64,000 nucleotides of DNA. It comes from Alphaproteobacteria bacterium (GTDB lineage: Bacteria > Pseudomonadota > Alphaproteobacteria > Ferrovibrionales > Ferrovibrionaceae). The stretch is taken from the NCBI GenBank assembly GCA_026126165.1, contig JAHCJR010000001.1:1-64000 (forward strand), given 5' to 3'. Each line of letters begins with the position of its first letter. The first letter of the stretch is position 1. The position numbers were made by a program, and so were the translations under genes. This document shows positions 19,123 through 27,366 of this stretch, one piece after another. The notes under the pieces are model-generated. The model worked only from the letters and a program-made list of their open reading frames with translations, made no database searches and had not been told where the DNA came from.

Positions 19123-19716
19123 ATGGCTTCCGGTGACCTCGACCGGCTGATCGCCCTGCTGGCGAAACTGCCTGGATTGGGGCCGCGATCGGCCCGGCGG
19201 GCGGCGCTGCACCTGCTGAAGCGGCGGGAGCAGGTGATGCTGCCGCTTGCCGAAGCGATCCGGCGCGCGGCGGAGTCCGTCCTGCCCTGCTCGGTCTGCG
19301 GCAACCTCGATGCCGAGGATCCATGTTCGGTCTGCCGGGATGCAAGGCGCGATGCCAGCCAGCTCTGCGTCGTGGAGGAGGTCGGCGATCTCTGGGCACT
19401 GGAGCGGGCGCATGCCTTCAAAGGCCGCTATCATGTGCTGGGCGGCACGCTTTCGGCACTTGACGGCGTCGGCCCGGACGACCTCAGCATCGGCCGTCTG
19501 GTCGAGCGCGTGGCTGCCGGGGGCATCGGCGAGGTCATCCTGGCCACCAACGCCACCGTCGATGGCCAGACGACGGCCCATTACATCATGGACCGCCTTG
19601 CCGGGCTGCCGGTCTCGGTCTCGCGCCTCGCCCATGGCGTCCCGGTCGGCGGCGAACTCGACTATCTCGATGACGGAACGCTCTCGGCAGCGTTGCGGGC
19701 ACGCCGCCCCTTTTGA
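19123..19716 (+). CDS. recR: Recombination mediator protein RecR
   Basis: 197 residues, standard length. Order of domains: helix-hairpin-helix ([18 protein letters not shown], about 13-30), a C4 zinc finger with CSVCGN and CSVC (about 56-75), a Toprim domain with VVEEVGDL and the acidic positions of that fold, and the C-terminal Walker-like tail [22 protein letters not shown]. It works with RecO (and RecF) to load RecA at single-stranded gaps. It starts 36 bp after ybaB and is the last gene of the dnaX operon. Confidence 0.98.
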   Translation: MASGDLDRLIALLAKLPGLGPRSARRAALHLLKRREQVMLPLAEAIRRAAESVLPCSVCGNLDAEDPCSVCRDARRDASQLCVVEEVGDLWALERAHAFKGRYHVLGGTLSALDGVGPDDLSIGRLVERVAAGGIGEVILATNATVDGQTTAHYIMDRLAGLPVSVSRLAHGVPVGGELDYLDDGTLSAALRARRPF

Positions 19717-20257
19717 AGATGCGTGGCGCGGGCATTTAGGGCTGCCCAGCCGCATGAACCGCTTGCGTTACGGCCGAATTAACCCCACGTTAAGCATGTC
19801 CGTTCACCATCCGATTCGCGGCGAGGGCTGGCGCCTTCGCCCGGGCGGAGATGAGCGGACAAGGGACGCTGCGCGCGGCCCGGATGCCATGGCCGCCAAG
19901 AACGTCCCGGAGCGAGGCAACGACCTCAAGGGGTGGTGAAGCATGGCCGAAATTACCGATGGCGAATTTGGCCCGGCGGCGCGCGGACGGCAAGGTCCGG
20001 ATTCCGACGGACGCTGGTCAGCGGGGCGCGCCCTCGCCTTCATGCTGATGATCTCCGCCGGTGCCTGGACGGCGACGCTCGCGGTGCTGATGCGCTAGAG
20101 CTTTCTTCTGTGGCCCCTGCTGCGCCTGTGCGCCCGCGGGGTGTTGCCACATCGCTGTGGACTTGCGGCTTCGCTTGTTAGAGATTTCTTCAGCGCGCGC
20201 CAATAGGCTGCGTGCGCCTTGCCGCCATGCGCGGGTCAATCGGTTATCGGGGGATGT
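19717..20257 (+). other. 541-bp boundary between the dnaX operon and the polysaccharide region
   Basis: Apart from the 51-residue peptide gene at 19943-20098 there is no supported coding sequence. The stretch 19745-19800 contains TTAACCCC and ACGTTAAG, more A+T-rich than its flanks, a plausible promoter area for the peptide. The 160 bp before the dehydrogenase start (20099-20257) include a TTGCCACATCG...TTGTTAGAGATT segment, but no -35/-10 pair I would defend. No clear terminator hairpin with a T-run follows recR. Confidence 0.4.
19943..20098 (+). CDS. Small single-span membrane protein (51 aa), unrecognised
   Basis: ATG at 19943 preceded by AAGGGGTGGTGAAGC, a good ribosome site, and closed by TAG at 20096-20098. 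The polar N-terminal half is acidic/basic (MAEITDGEFGPAARG...), and residues about 29-50 form one hydrophobic helix ending LMR (ALAFMLMISAGAWTATLAVL). The ribosome site, the coherent signal-anchor layout and the empty surroundings favour a real gene. I do not recognise a family. It sits just before the nucleotide-sugar dehydrogenase and could be a small partner of the polysaccharide machinery, but nothing proves that. Confidence 0.5.
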   Translation: MAEITDGEFGPAARGRQGPDSDGRWSAGRALAFMLMISAGAWTATLAVLMR

Positions 20258-21661
20258 ATGTCGGGACACAGTATCGTCGAGCGCAACCCTGCCACCCAGG
20301 CTGCCTCGCAGGCAACAGGGGCAGCGACCGGACCCGAGATCGAGCGGCTCGTCGCCCTCTATGCCGATCGCAAGGCCACTGTCGGCGTGGTCGGCCTGGG
20401 CTATGTGGGGCTTCCGCTGGTCAAGGCGCTCAGTGCCCGGGGCTTTCGCACGATCGGTTTCGATATCGACCGGCGGAAGGTGGACCAGCTCAATGCCGGC
20501 AAGTCCTATATCCGGCATATCCCCTCGGAACTGGTGGCGGAGATCGTCGCCGGCGGCCGTTTCCTCGCCACCGCCGATTTCAGCCGGATCAAGGATGCCG
20601 ACGCAATCCTCATCTGCGTGCCGACACCGCTGACCCGCCAGCGCGAGCCGGACATGACGTATGTGATCGGCACCACCGAGCAGATCGCGCCCTACCTGCG
20701 GCAGGGGCAGCTCATCGTTCTCGAATCGACGACCTATCCCGGCACCACGACCGAGATCATGAAGCCCATTCTCGAACGCGGCGGACTCCGGTCGCAGCGG
20801 GACTTCTTCATCGCCTATTCGCCGGAGCGGGAAGACCCGGGCAATCCCAATTACGAGACCTCCACCATCCCGAAGGTGGTCGGCGGCGATGGCGATGCCG
20901 CCACGCGAATGGCCGCTGCGCTCTATTCCCAGGTTGTCGCCGGCGTGGTGACCGTCAGTTCGGCGGCTACCGCCGAGGCGGTGAAACTGACGGAGAACAT
21001 ATTTCGCGCAGTCAACATCGCGCTGGTCAACGAGCTCAAGGTCGTGTTCGCCCGCATGGGCATCGATATCTGGGAGGTGATCGATGCGGCAAAATCAAAG
21101 CCATTCGGGTACATGCCCTTCTATCCCGGCCCCGGCCTTGGTGGGCACTGCATTCCCATCGACCCCTTCTACCTGACCTGGAAGGCCCGCGAATACGACA
21201 CCCCGACCCGCTTCATCGAACTGGCGGGCGAAGTGAACGTATCGATGCCGGCTTATGTCGTGCAGCAGCTTGCCCAGGAGATCGACCGGCGTTTCTCCAA
21301 GGGACTGAACGGCGCGCGCATCCTGATGCTTGGCGTCGCCTACAAGAAGAATGTCGAGGACATCCGTGAAAGCCCGGCCTTCAAGCTCATGCACCAGCTC
21401 GAAGAGCGCGGCGCCCGGGTCGACTACTACGATCCCTTCGTCGCCGAAATACCGGTGACCCGCGAGCACCCCGAATATGGCGGGCGCCGGTCCGTCGACT
21501 GGAGCCCGGCGGCGTTCGGCAAGTACGACGCCTGCCTGATCTGCACCGATCACGACGGGGTCGATTACGACGCGCTGGTGAAGGCCGCGCGCCTGGTCAT
21601 TGACACGCGCAACGCTACGGGCAAGGTCACCGAAGACCGCGACAAGATCGTCAAGGCATGA
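20258..21661 (+). CDS. Nucleotide-sugar 6-dehydrogenase, probably UDP-GlcNAc dehydrogenase (WbpA-like)
   Basis: 467 residues from ATG 20258, with GGGGGA in front; a TTG 13 codons upstream is less likely. It oxidises C6 of a UDP-hexose to a uronic acid with two NAD+. NAD-binding GLGYVGLPL is at about 47-55, and the catalytic cysteine C298 sits in PGPGLGGHCIPIDPFYLTWKA. That exact surround and the DIRESPAFK motif are typical of the WbpA/UDP-N-acetylglucosamine 6-dehydrogenase branch rather than plain UDP-glucose dehydrogenase. It is followed by a uronate epimerase and a glycosyltransferase, together building an N-acetyl-uronic-acid precursor for the surface glycan. Confidence 0.9.
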   Translation: MSGHSIVERNPATQAASQATGAATGPEIERLVALYADRKATVGVVGLGYVGLPLVKALSARGFRTIGFDIDRRKVDQLNAGKSYIRHIPSELVAEIVAGGRFLATADFSRIKDADAILICVPTPLTRQREPDMTYVIGTTEQIAPYLRQGQLIVLESTTYPGTTTEIMKPILERGGLRSQRDFFIAYSPEREDPGNPNYETSTIPKVVGGDGDAATRMAAALYSQVVAGVVTVSSAATAEAVKLTENIFRAVNIALVNELKVVFARMGIDIWEVIDAAKSKPFGYMPFYPGPGLGGHCIPIDPFYLTWKAREYDTPTRFIELAGEVNVSMPAYVVQQLAQEIDRRFSKGLNGARILMLGVAYKKNVEDIRESPAFKLMHQLEERGARVDYYDPFVAEIPVTREHPEYGGRRSVDWSPAAFGKYDACLICTDHDGVDYDALVKAARLVIDTRNATGKVTEDRDKIVKA

Positions 21662-21695
21662 CAGGAACCAGGACCGGCGCAGGGACTAACCCCGC

Positions 21696-22676
21696 ATGAG
21701 CATTCTTCTCACCGGTGCTGCCGGATTCATCGGCTACCACGTCTCCGAAGCACTGCTGCGCGGCGGCCATCGCGTGATCGGCATCGACAATCTGAACGAT
21801 TACTACGATGTCCGCCTCAAGGAGGCACGGCTTGCGCGACTGCGCGCCAAGCCCGGTTTCGTTTTCCATCGGGTCGACATCGCGGACCGCGACCGACTGT
21901 TCGCTGCCCTGCAAAACGAGAAGGGGATACGCCGGATCGTCCATCTGGCGGCGCAGGCCGGGGTCCGGCACTCGCTCAAGGACCCCTTCGCCTACGTTCA
22001 CTCCAATCTCCAGGGTCACATGGTCCTGCTGGAGTTCGCGCGGGCGCTCGAGAAGTGCGAACACATGGTCTATGCCAGTTCCAGTTCGGTCTATGGCGGA
22101 AACACCAAGCTTCCCTTCTCGGTCGAGGATCGGGTGGACCAGCCGGTCTCCCTCTACGCCGCGACCAAGAAGGCCAACGAACTGATGAGCTATTCCTACA
22201 GCCATCTCTTCAGGCTGCCGCTCACCGGGCTCCGCTTCTTCACCGTCTATGGCCCCTGGGGCCGCCCGGACATGGCGCTCTATATCTTCGCCAGGGCGAT
22301 CGTCGAGGGAAGGCCCATCGAGGTGAACAATTACGGCGACATGGAGCGGGACTTCACCTACATCGACGATATCGTAAGCGGCGTGCTCGCCGCGCTCGAC
22401 AATCCTCCGCCCGACCGGGAAGGAGAAGCGCCGCACCGGGTTTACAATATTGGCAATCACCAGCCCGAGCCGCTGCTGCGGCTGATCGAGATTCTCGAGA
22501 ACGCGCTTGGCCGGAAGGCCGAGAAGATCATGCGGCCGATGCAACCGGGCGAAGTACGCGCCACCTATGCCGACATTGATGCCATCGCCCGCGATTTCGG
22601 CTATGCCCCCACGACGCCCATCGACAAGGGCGTACCGCGGTTTGTCGATTGGTTCCGCAGCTATCACGGCGTCTGA
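21696..22676 (+). CDS. NAD-dependent epimerase, UDP-glucuronate 4-epimerase type
   Basis: 326 residues of the extended short-chain dehydrogenase family. The NAD motif is TGAAGFIG at 6-13; NLNDYYDVRLKEARLARL is the hallmark stretch of bacterial UDP-glucuronate 4-epimerases; the SSSSVYGG loop holds the catalytic serine, and the Y154-xxx-K158 pair is in YAATKKANE. It probably inverts C4 of a UDP-uronic acid, either UDP-GlcA or the N-acetyl form made by the gene before it. It starts 34 bp after the dehydrogenase stop and ends 10 bp before the glycosyltransferase start, so the three form one operon. Confidence 0.92.
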   Translation: MSILLTGAAGFIGYHVSEALLRGGHRVIGIDNLNDYYDVRLKEARLARLRAKPGFVFHRVDIADRDRLFAALQNEKGIRRIVHLAAQAGVRHSLKDPFAYVHSNLQGHMVLLEFARALEKCEHMVYASSSSVYGGNTKLPFSVEDRVDQPVSLYAATKKANELMSYSYSHLFRLPLTGLRFFTVYGPWGRPDMALYIFARAIVEGRPIEVNNYGDMERDFTYIDDIVSGVLAALDNPPPDREGEAPHRVYNIGNHQPEPLLRLIEILENALGRKAEKIMRPMQPGEVRATYADIDAIARDFGYAPTTPIDKGVPRFVDWFRSYHGV

Positions 22677-22686
22677 GGACCCGGGC

Positions 22687-23928
22687 ATGCGAATCCTGCA
22701 TGTGCTGGACCACTCGGCCCCCCTGCAAAGCGGCTATGTCTTCCGGACCCTTTCGATCCTTCGCGAGCAGCGGAGGCTCGGCTGGGAGACCGTGCAGCTA
22801 ACGGGACCAAAGCAGGGTAAAATTACCGCCGACCTCGAGCGGGTAGACGGATTCGAGTTCCATCGCACCCGGCCTGCCGGTGGCTGGCTGGCCCGTCAGC
22901 CGGGCGCCGGCGAACTCTGCCTGATGCGCGAACTTGCCAGGCGGCTTGCAGAAGTCGCCCAGGCCAGTCGACCGGATATCCTGCATGCGCACTCCCCGGT
23001 TTTGAATGCGCTGCCCGCGCTCTGGGTCGCCCGAGAGCTTCGCCTGCCGCTCGTCTACGAAGTCCGTGCCTTCTGGGAGGATGCGGCAGTCAGCCATGGC
23101 AGCGAACGCGAGGGCGGCCCGCGCTATCTGGCGACGCGCTGGCTGGAGACCTTCGCTCTCCGCCGGGCGGATGCCGTCACCACCATCTGCGAAGGCCTGC
23201 GTTCCGACATGGTGAAACGCGGCCTGCCGGCAGAACGGATCACCGTCATACCCAACGCAGTCGATGTCGAGGAGTTTCCGCCCATTCGCGAGCGCGATCA
23301 GGCGCTGGCGGAGGAGCTGGGCCTTGCCGATTGCGAGGTGCTTGGCTTCATCGGCTCGTTCTATGCCTATGAAGGATTGCATCTTCTGCTCGAGGCTCTG
23401 GCCCTTCTCAAAGCCTCGCGGCCGAAGTTGCGGGTCCTTCTGGTCGGCGGCGGACCGGAGGAAGCGGAGCTGCGGCGGCTGAGCGGCGCACTCGGCATCG
23501 CGGACAGAACCGTCTTTACCGGCCGCGTACCGCATTCGAGCGTGCAGCGATACTACAGTCTGGTCGACCTGCTCGTTTACCCGCGACTGAAAATACGACT
23601 GACCGATCTTGTCACGCCGCTGAAGCCGCTTGAGGCCATGGCGCAGGAGAAGCTGCTGCTCGCCTCCGATGTCGGTGGCCATCGCGAACTGATCCGCGAT
23701 GGAGAAACGGGTTTCCTCTTTCCCGCCGACGATGCTTCCGCCCTTGCCAGGCGTGCCGTCGAGGCGCTGGAAGCACGGGAGCGCTGGCCGGCCATGCGTG
23801 CGAACGGCCGGCGCTTCGTGGAGCAGGAACGCAACTGGGCGCGCAGCGTCTCCTATTACCAGCCGCTCTACGAACGGCTGCGCGAAGCTCGCCTGGCGGC
23901 TTCAGGCGCGGCCGCTGCGGCGCCTTAG
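22687..23928 (+). CDS. Exosortase A-associated GT4 glycosyltransferase
   Basis: 413 residues from ATG 22687; the open frame continues upstream into the epimerase, but that part is a shadow. The opening MRILHVLDHSAPLQSGY and the following FRTLSILREQRRLGW are the recognisable start of the exosortase A-associated GT family typified by Daro_2409. The GT-B C-terminal half has the donor site with VGGHRELIRDGETGFLFP and a conserved E before it (KPLEAMAQEK). It transfers a sugar to the growing glycan at the cytosolic face of the membrane. Its last 27 bp overlap the 3' end of the convergent epimerase gene. Confidence 0.9.
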   Translation: MRILHVLDHSAPLQSGYVFRTLSILREQRRLGWETVQLTGPKQGKITADLERVDGFEFHRTRPAGGWLARQPGAGELCLMRELARRLAEVAQASRPDILHAHSPVLNALPALWVARELRLPLVYEVRAFWEDAAVSHGSEREGGPRYLATRWLETFALRRADAVTTICEGLRSDMVKRGLPAERITVIPNAVDVEEFPPIRERDQALAEELGLADCEVLGFIGSFYAYEGLHLLLEALALLKASRPKLRVLLVGGGPEEAELRRLSGALGIADRTVFTGRVPHSSVQRYYSLVDLLVYPRLKIRLTDLVTPLKPLEAMAQEKLLLASDVGGHRELIRDGETGFLFPADDASALARRAVEALEARERWPAMRANGRRFVEQERNWARSVSYYQPLYERLREARLAASGAAAAAP

Positions 23929-25002
23929 GCTTTCGGCGACCCGCTTCGCGGTCCTGCCATCCCAGAGCGGCGGCGGCGGCTTATCGCCGCGGCGCGGGGG
24001 CAGTTCGGCCATCGCGCGCTGCAGCATCTGCGGCTTGACCAGCCGATTCGTGCCGTGGGTCACCGTGACCGGTCGTTCGGTGTTCTCGCGCAGGGTGAGA
24101 CAGGGAATACCGAGATAGGTGGTTTCCTCCTGCACGCCGCCGGAATCCGTCACGACCGCCGCCGCCCCGGTCACCAGGCTCATGAACTCCACGTAGCCAA
24201 GCGGCTCGGTCAGGGTCACGTCGGAGCGCCCTTCGAGGAGGGACAGCAGGTCGAATTCGCGGGCCCGGTGCCGGGTGCGCGGATGCATGGGAAAGACGAC
24301 GTGCCTGCTGCTTGCGATTGCGCCCAGCGCCTCGAACAGCTCGCGAAGCTGGCGCGGGTCGTCCACGTTGGAGGGGCGATGCAGCGTGACCACGACATAG
24401 CCCTGCCGCGTCAGGCCGAGCTTGCCCGGCAATTCTTCCCGTTCGATGCGCGGGCGGAGCATCTCGTAGGAATCGATCATGATGTTGCCGACGCATTCGA
24501 TGCGGGCCGGATCGACGCCTTCACGCAACAGGTTGCGATCGGCATCTTCCGAGGGCGTCCAGAGCACGTCGGAGATGGCGTCGGTGGCCAGGCGGTTGAT
24601 CTCCTCGGGCATCCGCCGGTCGCCGCTGCGCAGACCGGCTTCCAGATGCGCGACCGGAATGCCGAGCTTGGCGCCAACCAGTGCGCAGGCCACCGTCGAG
24701 TTGACGTCGCCCACCACCACGACCCAGTCCGGCCGCCGTTCCTGGCAGATCTTTTCGTAGGCGATCATCACGCCGCCGGTCTGCTGGGCATGGGTGCCCG
24801 AACCGACATTCAGGTGATGGTCGGGCTCGGGTAGCATGAGGTCGCGAAAGAATGCATCCGACATGTTGAAGTCGTAATGCTGTCCGGTATGGACGAGGAT
24901 CGGCTGGCACCAGCTTTCCTGGCGGAGGGCGTGGTAGAGCGGCGCCACCTTCATGAAGTTTGGCCGTGCCGCCGCGATCAGTTGGACTTCCACAGGTTTC
25001 AT
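23902..25002 (-). CDS. wecB: UDP-N-acetylglucosamine 2-epimerase (non-hydrolysing)
   Basis: 366 residues. It interconverts UDP-GlcNAc and UDP-ManNAc. Family motifs are complete: HTGQHYDFNMSDAFF (about 39-53), GDVNST (about 98), HLEAGLRSGDRRMPEEINR (about 119-137), and the donor-binding DSGGVQEE near residue 290 followed by LRENTERP. Its minus orientation, opposed to the epimerase-GT operon, and the 60-bp gap to the next upstream glycosyltransferase gene suggest it is co-transcribed with that gene. The C-terminus overlaps the neighbouring glycosyltransferase end. Confidence 0.95.
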   Translation of the reverse strand: MKPVEVQLIAAARPNFMKVAPLYHALRQESWCQPILVHTGQHYDFNMSDAFFRDLMLPEPDHHLNVGSGTHAQQTGGVMIAYEKICQERRPDWVVVVGDVNSTVACALVGAKLGIPVAHLEAGLRSGDRRMPEEINRLATDAISDVLWTPSEDADRNLLREGVDPARIECVGNIMIDSYEMLRPRIEREELPGKLGLTRQGYVVVTLHRPSNVDDPRQLRELFEALGAIASSRHVVFPMHPRTRHRAREFDLLSLLEGRSDVTLTEPLGYVEFMSLVTGAAAVVTDSGGVQEETTYLGIPCLTLRENTERPVTVTHGTNRLVKPQMLQRAMAELPPRRGDKPPPPLWDGRTAKRVAESLRRRSGRA

Positions 25003-25062
25003 GTCAGAGAATTTCTCAGCTATCGGTCGGAACGCAGACGCCGGCGGCCCGGCGGGTGAGGC

Positions 25063-26235
25063 CTATCGAGAAGACAGGATGCGGGTGAAGAGATCGTAAA
25101 TCCCCAGGGCGGTCGCTTGCCAGCCGAAGGTGTCGGCATGCGCGCGCACCAGTCCGCGCTCGGCCGGCCCTTCGAGCAACCTGCGCGCCGCCTGCGCCAG
25201 CGTGGAAGGCCGGCGATCCGCCGCGACGGCACCGACGCGGGGATTCGTGATGATCTCCTCGATCCCGGGCAACGGGACCGAGACGACCGGGCTGCCGCAA
25301 GCCATCGCCTCCAATACCACATTGGGCCATCCTTCGCTGAGCGAGGTAAGCAACAGCAGATCGGCGGCTGAATAGACGAGCCTGAGCCTTTCCTGTGGGA
25401 GGCGGCCCAGGAAGCGGACACGCTCGGCAAGGCCAAGCGACTGAGCCAGGCGCGCAAGCTCGCCACGCAGGGGGCCCTCGCCGGCGAGCAGGAGCACCGA
25501 TCCCGGCAGTTCCCGGAGGACGGCGATGGCAAGGGCGAAATCCTTCACCGGAACCAGGTTGCCGACCGACGCCAGGATCGTCATCCCGGCGGGCAGGCCG
25601 AGAGCCTCGCGGGCACCCTCTTCCGGCGCGAAGCGGCCGGTATCGACGCCGTTGCGCAGCACGGTTATGCGGCTTTCCGGAATGCCGAGTTCCACCATCC
25701 GCCGCCGCAGGCCGGTGGAAACGGCGATCAGGCCGGCTGCGTCCCGGGCTGCCGCAAGGATCATCTGCCGGGCCGCGGGGTCTTCCGGAATGACGTTGAT
25801 ATCCGATCCGCGCGCGGAGATGACGACCGGAACTCCCAGCGCGCGGCCCAGGCGGGCGGCGGCGACACCGTCGGGGAAAAAATAGTGTGCATCGATCAGA
25901 TCGAATCCAAAGCCTTCCCTTCGCAGCCGGCGCAGGACCGGCAGCGTGCGCCAGTAGAGCGCGGCCGGCGCCAGCAAGGCACCGATGCGCGGGAGGACCG
26001 GATAGCGTGGATGCAGAACACTGATGCCACCGCGCTCCTCGTATGGCGGAACACGGGCAAAGTCGGCGTACCTGCCAAAGAAAGGATGCGCGATGGGAAA
26101 CCAGGGAACCGGCGCGACAACCCGGGCCTCGACCGGCTGGCGCGCCACCAGCTCGCGCAAACGCGTTTCGATGAAAATGCCGTGCTGCGGATTTACGCTG
26201 TTTGGATATAGACTTGTGAAGGTAAGGATGCGCAT
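25063..26235 (-). CDS. GT4-family glycosyltransferase
   Basis: 390 residues from ATG 26235 (MRILTFTSLYPN); an in-frame ATG at 26265 would add ten residues that do not fit the family. GT-B fold: acceptor-side glycine loop PQHGIFIETRLREL, DAHYFFPDG, and SARGSDINVIP in the N-terminal half; VGNLVPVKDF marks the start of the C-terminal half; the E(x7)E donor motif lies in SEGWPNVVLEAMACG. The donor sugar cannot be predicted. It is divergent from the beta-helix gene, with 120 bp between start codons for two promoters. Confidence 0.88.
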   Translation of the reverse strand: MRILTFTSLYPNSVNPQHGIFIETRLRELVARQPVEARVVAPVPWFPIAHPFFGRYADFARVPPYEERGGISVLHPRYPVLPRIGALLAPAALYWRTLPVLRRLRREGFGFDLIDAHYFFPDGVAAARLGRALGVPVVISARGSDINVIPEDPAARQMILAAARDAAGLIAVSTGLRRRMVELGIPESRITVLRNGVDTGRFAPEEGAREALGLPAGMTILASVGNLVPVKDFALAIAVLRELPGSVLLLAGEGPLRGELARLAQSLGLAERVRFLGRLPQERLRLVYSAADLLLLTSLSEGWPNVVLEAMACGSPVVSVPLPGIEEIITNPRVGAVAADRRPSTLAQAARRLLEGPAERGLVRAHADTFGWQATALGIYDLFTRILSSR

Positions 26236-26355
26236 GCAGCCTGTATCTGCCCGGACCAGCCACATGGTGGAATAGTGGCCGGATTGAATGCGAAAGGAGC
26301 ATCCAGACTAGTCCGGCCCGCGCTGCCGACCAACAGCAAAGGGGAATTGCCGTTG

Positions 26356-27366
26356 ATGACACACCGGTGCGCCAGGGACGCGGCCTGCCTCCCCGGATTG
26401 CGGCGGATTCTGTTGGCCGTGGCGATGCTCTGCTGCCTCGCCCCGCAAGTGCTGGCGGCCGGGCGAACGCTGGAGGTGGGCCCGACGCGCCCGCTCCGCC
26501 TGCCAAGCGAGGCGGCGAGGCTCGCCGGCGACGGCGACCGCGTGCTGATCGACCCTGGCATCTACCGGGACTGCGCCTATTGGCCGCAGAACGATCTTGT
26601 CTTGCGAGCCCGCGACGGCGAGGTGCATCTGACGGAAAAGGTCTGTGGCGGCAAGGCAATCTGGGTGATCGCAGGCCGCGACGTCGTGGTCGAGGGGATC
26701 CGCTTTTCCCAGGCCCGCGTGCCCGACCGCAACGGGGCGGGCATTCGGCTCGAGCCCGAGGCGAGCCTTACCGTGCGCCATTCGCACTTCCTGGGCAACG
26801 AGATCGGGCTTCTGGCCGGCAACGGCGCCCGCTCCTATGTCGTGATCGAGCATAGCCGGTTCGAGGAGACCACGCTTTCGCATGCGCTCTACGTGAATTT
26901 CATCGACCGGCTGGAGATCCGGAACTCCGTGTTCCTCCGCCAGTTCGGCAAGCATCACGTCAAGTCACGGGCTCGGCTGAACCTGCTGGTCGACAACACC
27001 ATCGACGACGGAACGGACGGGGTGTCCAGCTATCTCGTGGATTTCCCGAACGGCGGTACGATCACCCTGCAAGGCAACCGGCTGACGAAGGGTCCGCGTT
27101 CGGCAAATGCCACAGCGGCGATCGCCATCGGTCTCGAGGGCGAAAAGCTCCAGAGCGAAGGAATCATGCTGCGCGACAATGAATTCACATCGCGCCGCCC
27201 GGGGCTGCGGGCCTTCGTGCGCAACGCGACCGGCGTGGAAGCGCAGATCTCCGGCAACCGGATCAGGGGCTTCGTCACCGTGCTCTCGGGTCCGGGAACG
27301 GTCACGCCGGGACCCCGGCGCACGTCGAACGGGACAGACGGGAGAAAGAATGTCGTTGGCCAATAA
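26356..27366 (+). CDS. Secreted right-handed parallel beta-helix protein
   Basis: 336 residues from ATG 26356; a GTG at 26275 is in frame but would bury the signal peptide. A basic start (RR) and a hydrophobic stretch ILLAVAMLCCLAPQVLAA give a Sec signal with cleavage after LAA. The mature part shows short beta-helix rungs: repeated patterns such as GIRLEPEASLTVRHSHFLGN, YVVIEHSRFEE and RLEIRNSVF, with N/S ladders typical of pectate-lyase-like or alginate-epimerase-like folds. These often bind, cut or epimerise uronic-acid polymers, fitting the uronate genes nearby. No catalytic set could be assigned. It overlaps the next gene by 17 bp. Confidence 0.78.
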   Translation: MTHRCARDAACLPGLRRILLAVAMLCCLAPQVLAAGRTLEVGPTRPLRLPSEAARLAGDGDRVLIDPGIYRDCAYWPQNDLVLRARDGEVHLTEKVCGGKAIWVIAGRDVVVEGIRFSQARVPDRNGAGIRLEPEASLTVRHSHFLGNEIGLLAGNGARSYVVIEHSRFEETTLSHALYVNFIDRLEIRNSVFLRQFGKHHVKSRARLNLLVDNTIDDGTDGVSSYLVDFPNGGTITLQGNRLTKGPRSANATAAIAIGLEGEKLQSEGIMLRDNEFTSRRPGLRAFVRNATGVEAQISGNRIRGFVTVLSGPGTVTPGPRRTSNGTDGRKNVVGQ

